NCBI GenBank assembly: GCA_020346805.1
Contig: CP070790.1
Span: 2,177,095 to 2,184,325 of the forward strand
Source: Planctomycetota bacterium
GTDB lineage: Bacteria; Planctomycetota; Phycisphaerae; UBA1845; PWPN01
Length of the DNA stretch: 7,231 bases
Reading direction: 5' to 3'
Below, one piece after another: positions 6,316-7,231 of this stretch. The notes beneath the pieces were generated by a model. The model was not told the DNA's origin. It ran no database searches and saw nothing but the letters and a program-made list of their open reading frames with translations. Both the position numbers and the translations under genes were made by a program. How positions within the stretch are numbered: the stretch's first letter is position 1; each line of letters opens with the position of its first letter.

Positions 6316-7231
6316 ATGAGCTATCATCCACATATTCTTTTTATGGTCAAGATTGTTTTTGCATTGGCAATTATTTTTATCCCGTTACAGGCGACTGGCG
6401 TTGTATCGATGAGCGACATGACCGGCCCCTGGCAATTGTTTGTGGATAACTACCTTATTACCGACAAGACCAATGTGGTGCGCACGTACCATCCGTTCGA
6501 GAAGTATGAAGGTAATCCGATCATGGTCGCTGACAAACCATGGGAACACAAAGTCGTAACGGGCGGTACTATACTGCCGAACGAGGCAAGAACCGGATAC
6601 CGCATGTGGTATAGCTGTCGGACGTCGAAGGAGGACCCGGCCCGGGGTCATCCGCTTTATGCGACCAGCGAGGACGGCATTACCTGGGTCAAACCCGCCC
6701 TCGGCCTTGTCCCTTGGTATGGCGGTTCTACCGACAATAACATTCTCCCAAGCAGGGCATCGCCCATACATACCCCATGGAACGCAGATCCCAAGCGTCG
6801 GTATACGAGTATGGCCGGTCATAAGGGACGCTACGGTCCGTCCTGGTCCGAGGATGGCATCCACTGGAAGGCCGCGCCGAAACCCCAACTTCAGGACGGC
6901 AGCGACGTGGGCAAATTTCAGTGGGACCCGCACACCAGGCAATACCGGGCATATGTAAAAATCATTCGCGAGGTGAGCGGTCTCAGGCGGCGCTGCGTGG
7001 GCTTTTCTTCGACAGCCGATATCGAATCATGGCCGCCCCTCGAACTGGTTATGACCCCGGATGACTTTGATGATCGATGGACCAAGAAGGGAACCGTCCA
7101 ACGCACCCACTTCTACGGCTGCCCGGTGTACTCTTACGAAACGATGTATATCGGCTTGGTGGACATCTTCCGCGGCGAAGACGAAAAAGGTTACTTCCAC
7201 GGCCCGGTTTTCACAGAACTGGTAACCAGCC
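6316..7231 (+). CDS. Exported five-bladed beta-propeller protein, GH32/GH43-like; 3' end outside window
   Basis: Open from ATG 6316 to the right edge (305 codons), so only the N-terminal part is present. AGGAAAG at 6302-6308 lies seven bases upstream; the later in-frame ATG 6343 has no ribosome site. Residues 10-28 are a signal peptide (hydrophobic IVFALAIIFIPL), probably cut near ATG|V or just before it. After it comes LFVDNYLI (41-48), then RTYHPFEKYEGNPIM (56-70) and DKPWE (73-77), a sequence of motifs I recognise from propeller glycosidase-like proteins of planctomycetes and relatives. Blade signatures SEDGITW (118-124) and SEDGIHW (178-184) are 60 residues apart, with a third, degenerate copy SSTADIESW at 231-239. 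D44 is the candidate first catalytic aspartate by analogy with GH32/GH43, but many members of this group are uncharacterised and activity is not assured. It is probably in the same transcript as the deacetylase/cupin gene. Confidence 0.8.
   Translation, partial: MSYHPHILFMVKIVFALAIIFIPLQATGVVSMSDMTGPWQLFVDNYLITDKTNVVRTYHPFEKYEGNPIMVADKPWEHKVVTGGTILPNEARTGYRMWYSCRTSKEDPARGHPLYATSEDGITWVKPALGLVPWYGGSTDNNILPSRASPIHTPWNADPKRRYTSMAGHKGRYGPSWSEDGIHWKAAPKPQLQDGSDVGKFQWDPHTRQYRAYVKIIREVSGLRRRCVGFSSTADIESWPPLELVMTPDDFDDRWTKKGTVQRTHFYGCPVYSYETMYIGLVDIFRGEDEKGYFHGPVFTELVTS

Noticed and set aside
6385..6942. 185-codon minus-strand open frame opposite the propeller gene
   Set aside because: The plus strand encodes a signal peptide, LFVDNYLI motif and blade repeats; the antisense translation shows nothing recognisable.

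Overview
The window looks like part of a polysaccharide-degradation locus from a free-living, probably uncultured bacterium. The style is that of the PVC group (Planctomycetota, Verrucomicrobiota, Lentisphaerota, Kiritimatiellota). This placement is an inference from three things: exported carbohydrate-active proteins, a propeller protein opening with an LFVDNYLI-type motif (a pattern I associate with these phyla), and intermediate base composition with AT-richer intergenic DNA. There is no rRNA, tRNA, housekeeping gene or mobile element to fix the taxonomy.

Layout: two gene pairs diverge from a 568-bp AT-rich intergenic region (4220-4787). Leftwards on the minus strand come (1) a 545-residue exported (alpha/alpha)-toroid protein, possibly a family-2-like pectate lyase (2582-4219), and (2) after a 169-bp gap, a very large exported glycoside hydrolase-like protein that runs off the left edge (2412 to 1). 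That second protein has a TIM-barrel catalytic region, a glutamine-amidotransferase/trimerisation-like domain with a discoidin (F5/8 type C) module nested inside it, and a C-terminal beta-domain. It is open for all 804 codons in the window. Rightwards on the plus strand come (3) a lipoprotein joining a NodB-type polysaccharide deacetylase to a complete cupin (4788-6200), and (4) after 115 bp, an exported five-bladed-propeller GH32/GH43-like protein that runs off the right edge (6316 to 7231).

All four proteins start with a recognisable export signal, so the locus probably acts on polysaccharide at or outside the cell envelope. A plausible division of labour is backbone cleavage (lyase-like protein), side-chain or terminal sugar removal with carbohydrate binding (TIM barrel plus discoidin), deacetylation (lipoprotein) and a further glycosidase (propeller). 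The substrate cannot be read from the sequence; pectin- or fucose-containing glycans are only suggestions.

The oddest spot is inside gene 3. The cupin half has its own ATG and a strong Shine-Dalgarno, and a tandem TGA-TAG lies in the neighbouring frame directly over that Shine-Dalgarno. This looks like two translationally coupled genes joined by a one-base change, or a fusion caught very young. No CRISPR array, defence system or transposon is visible.
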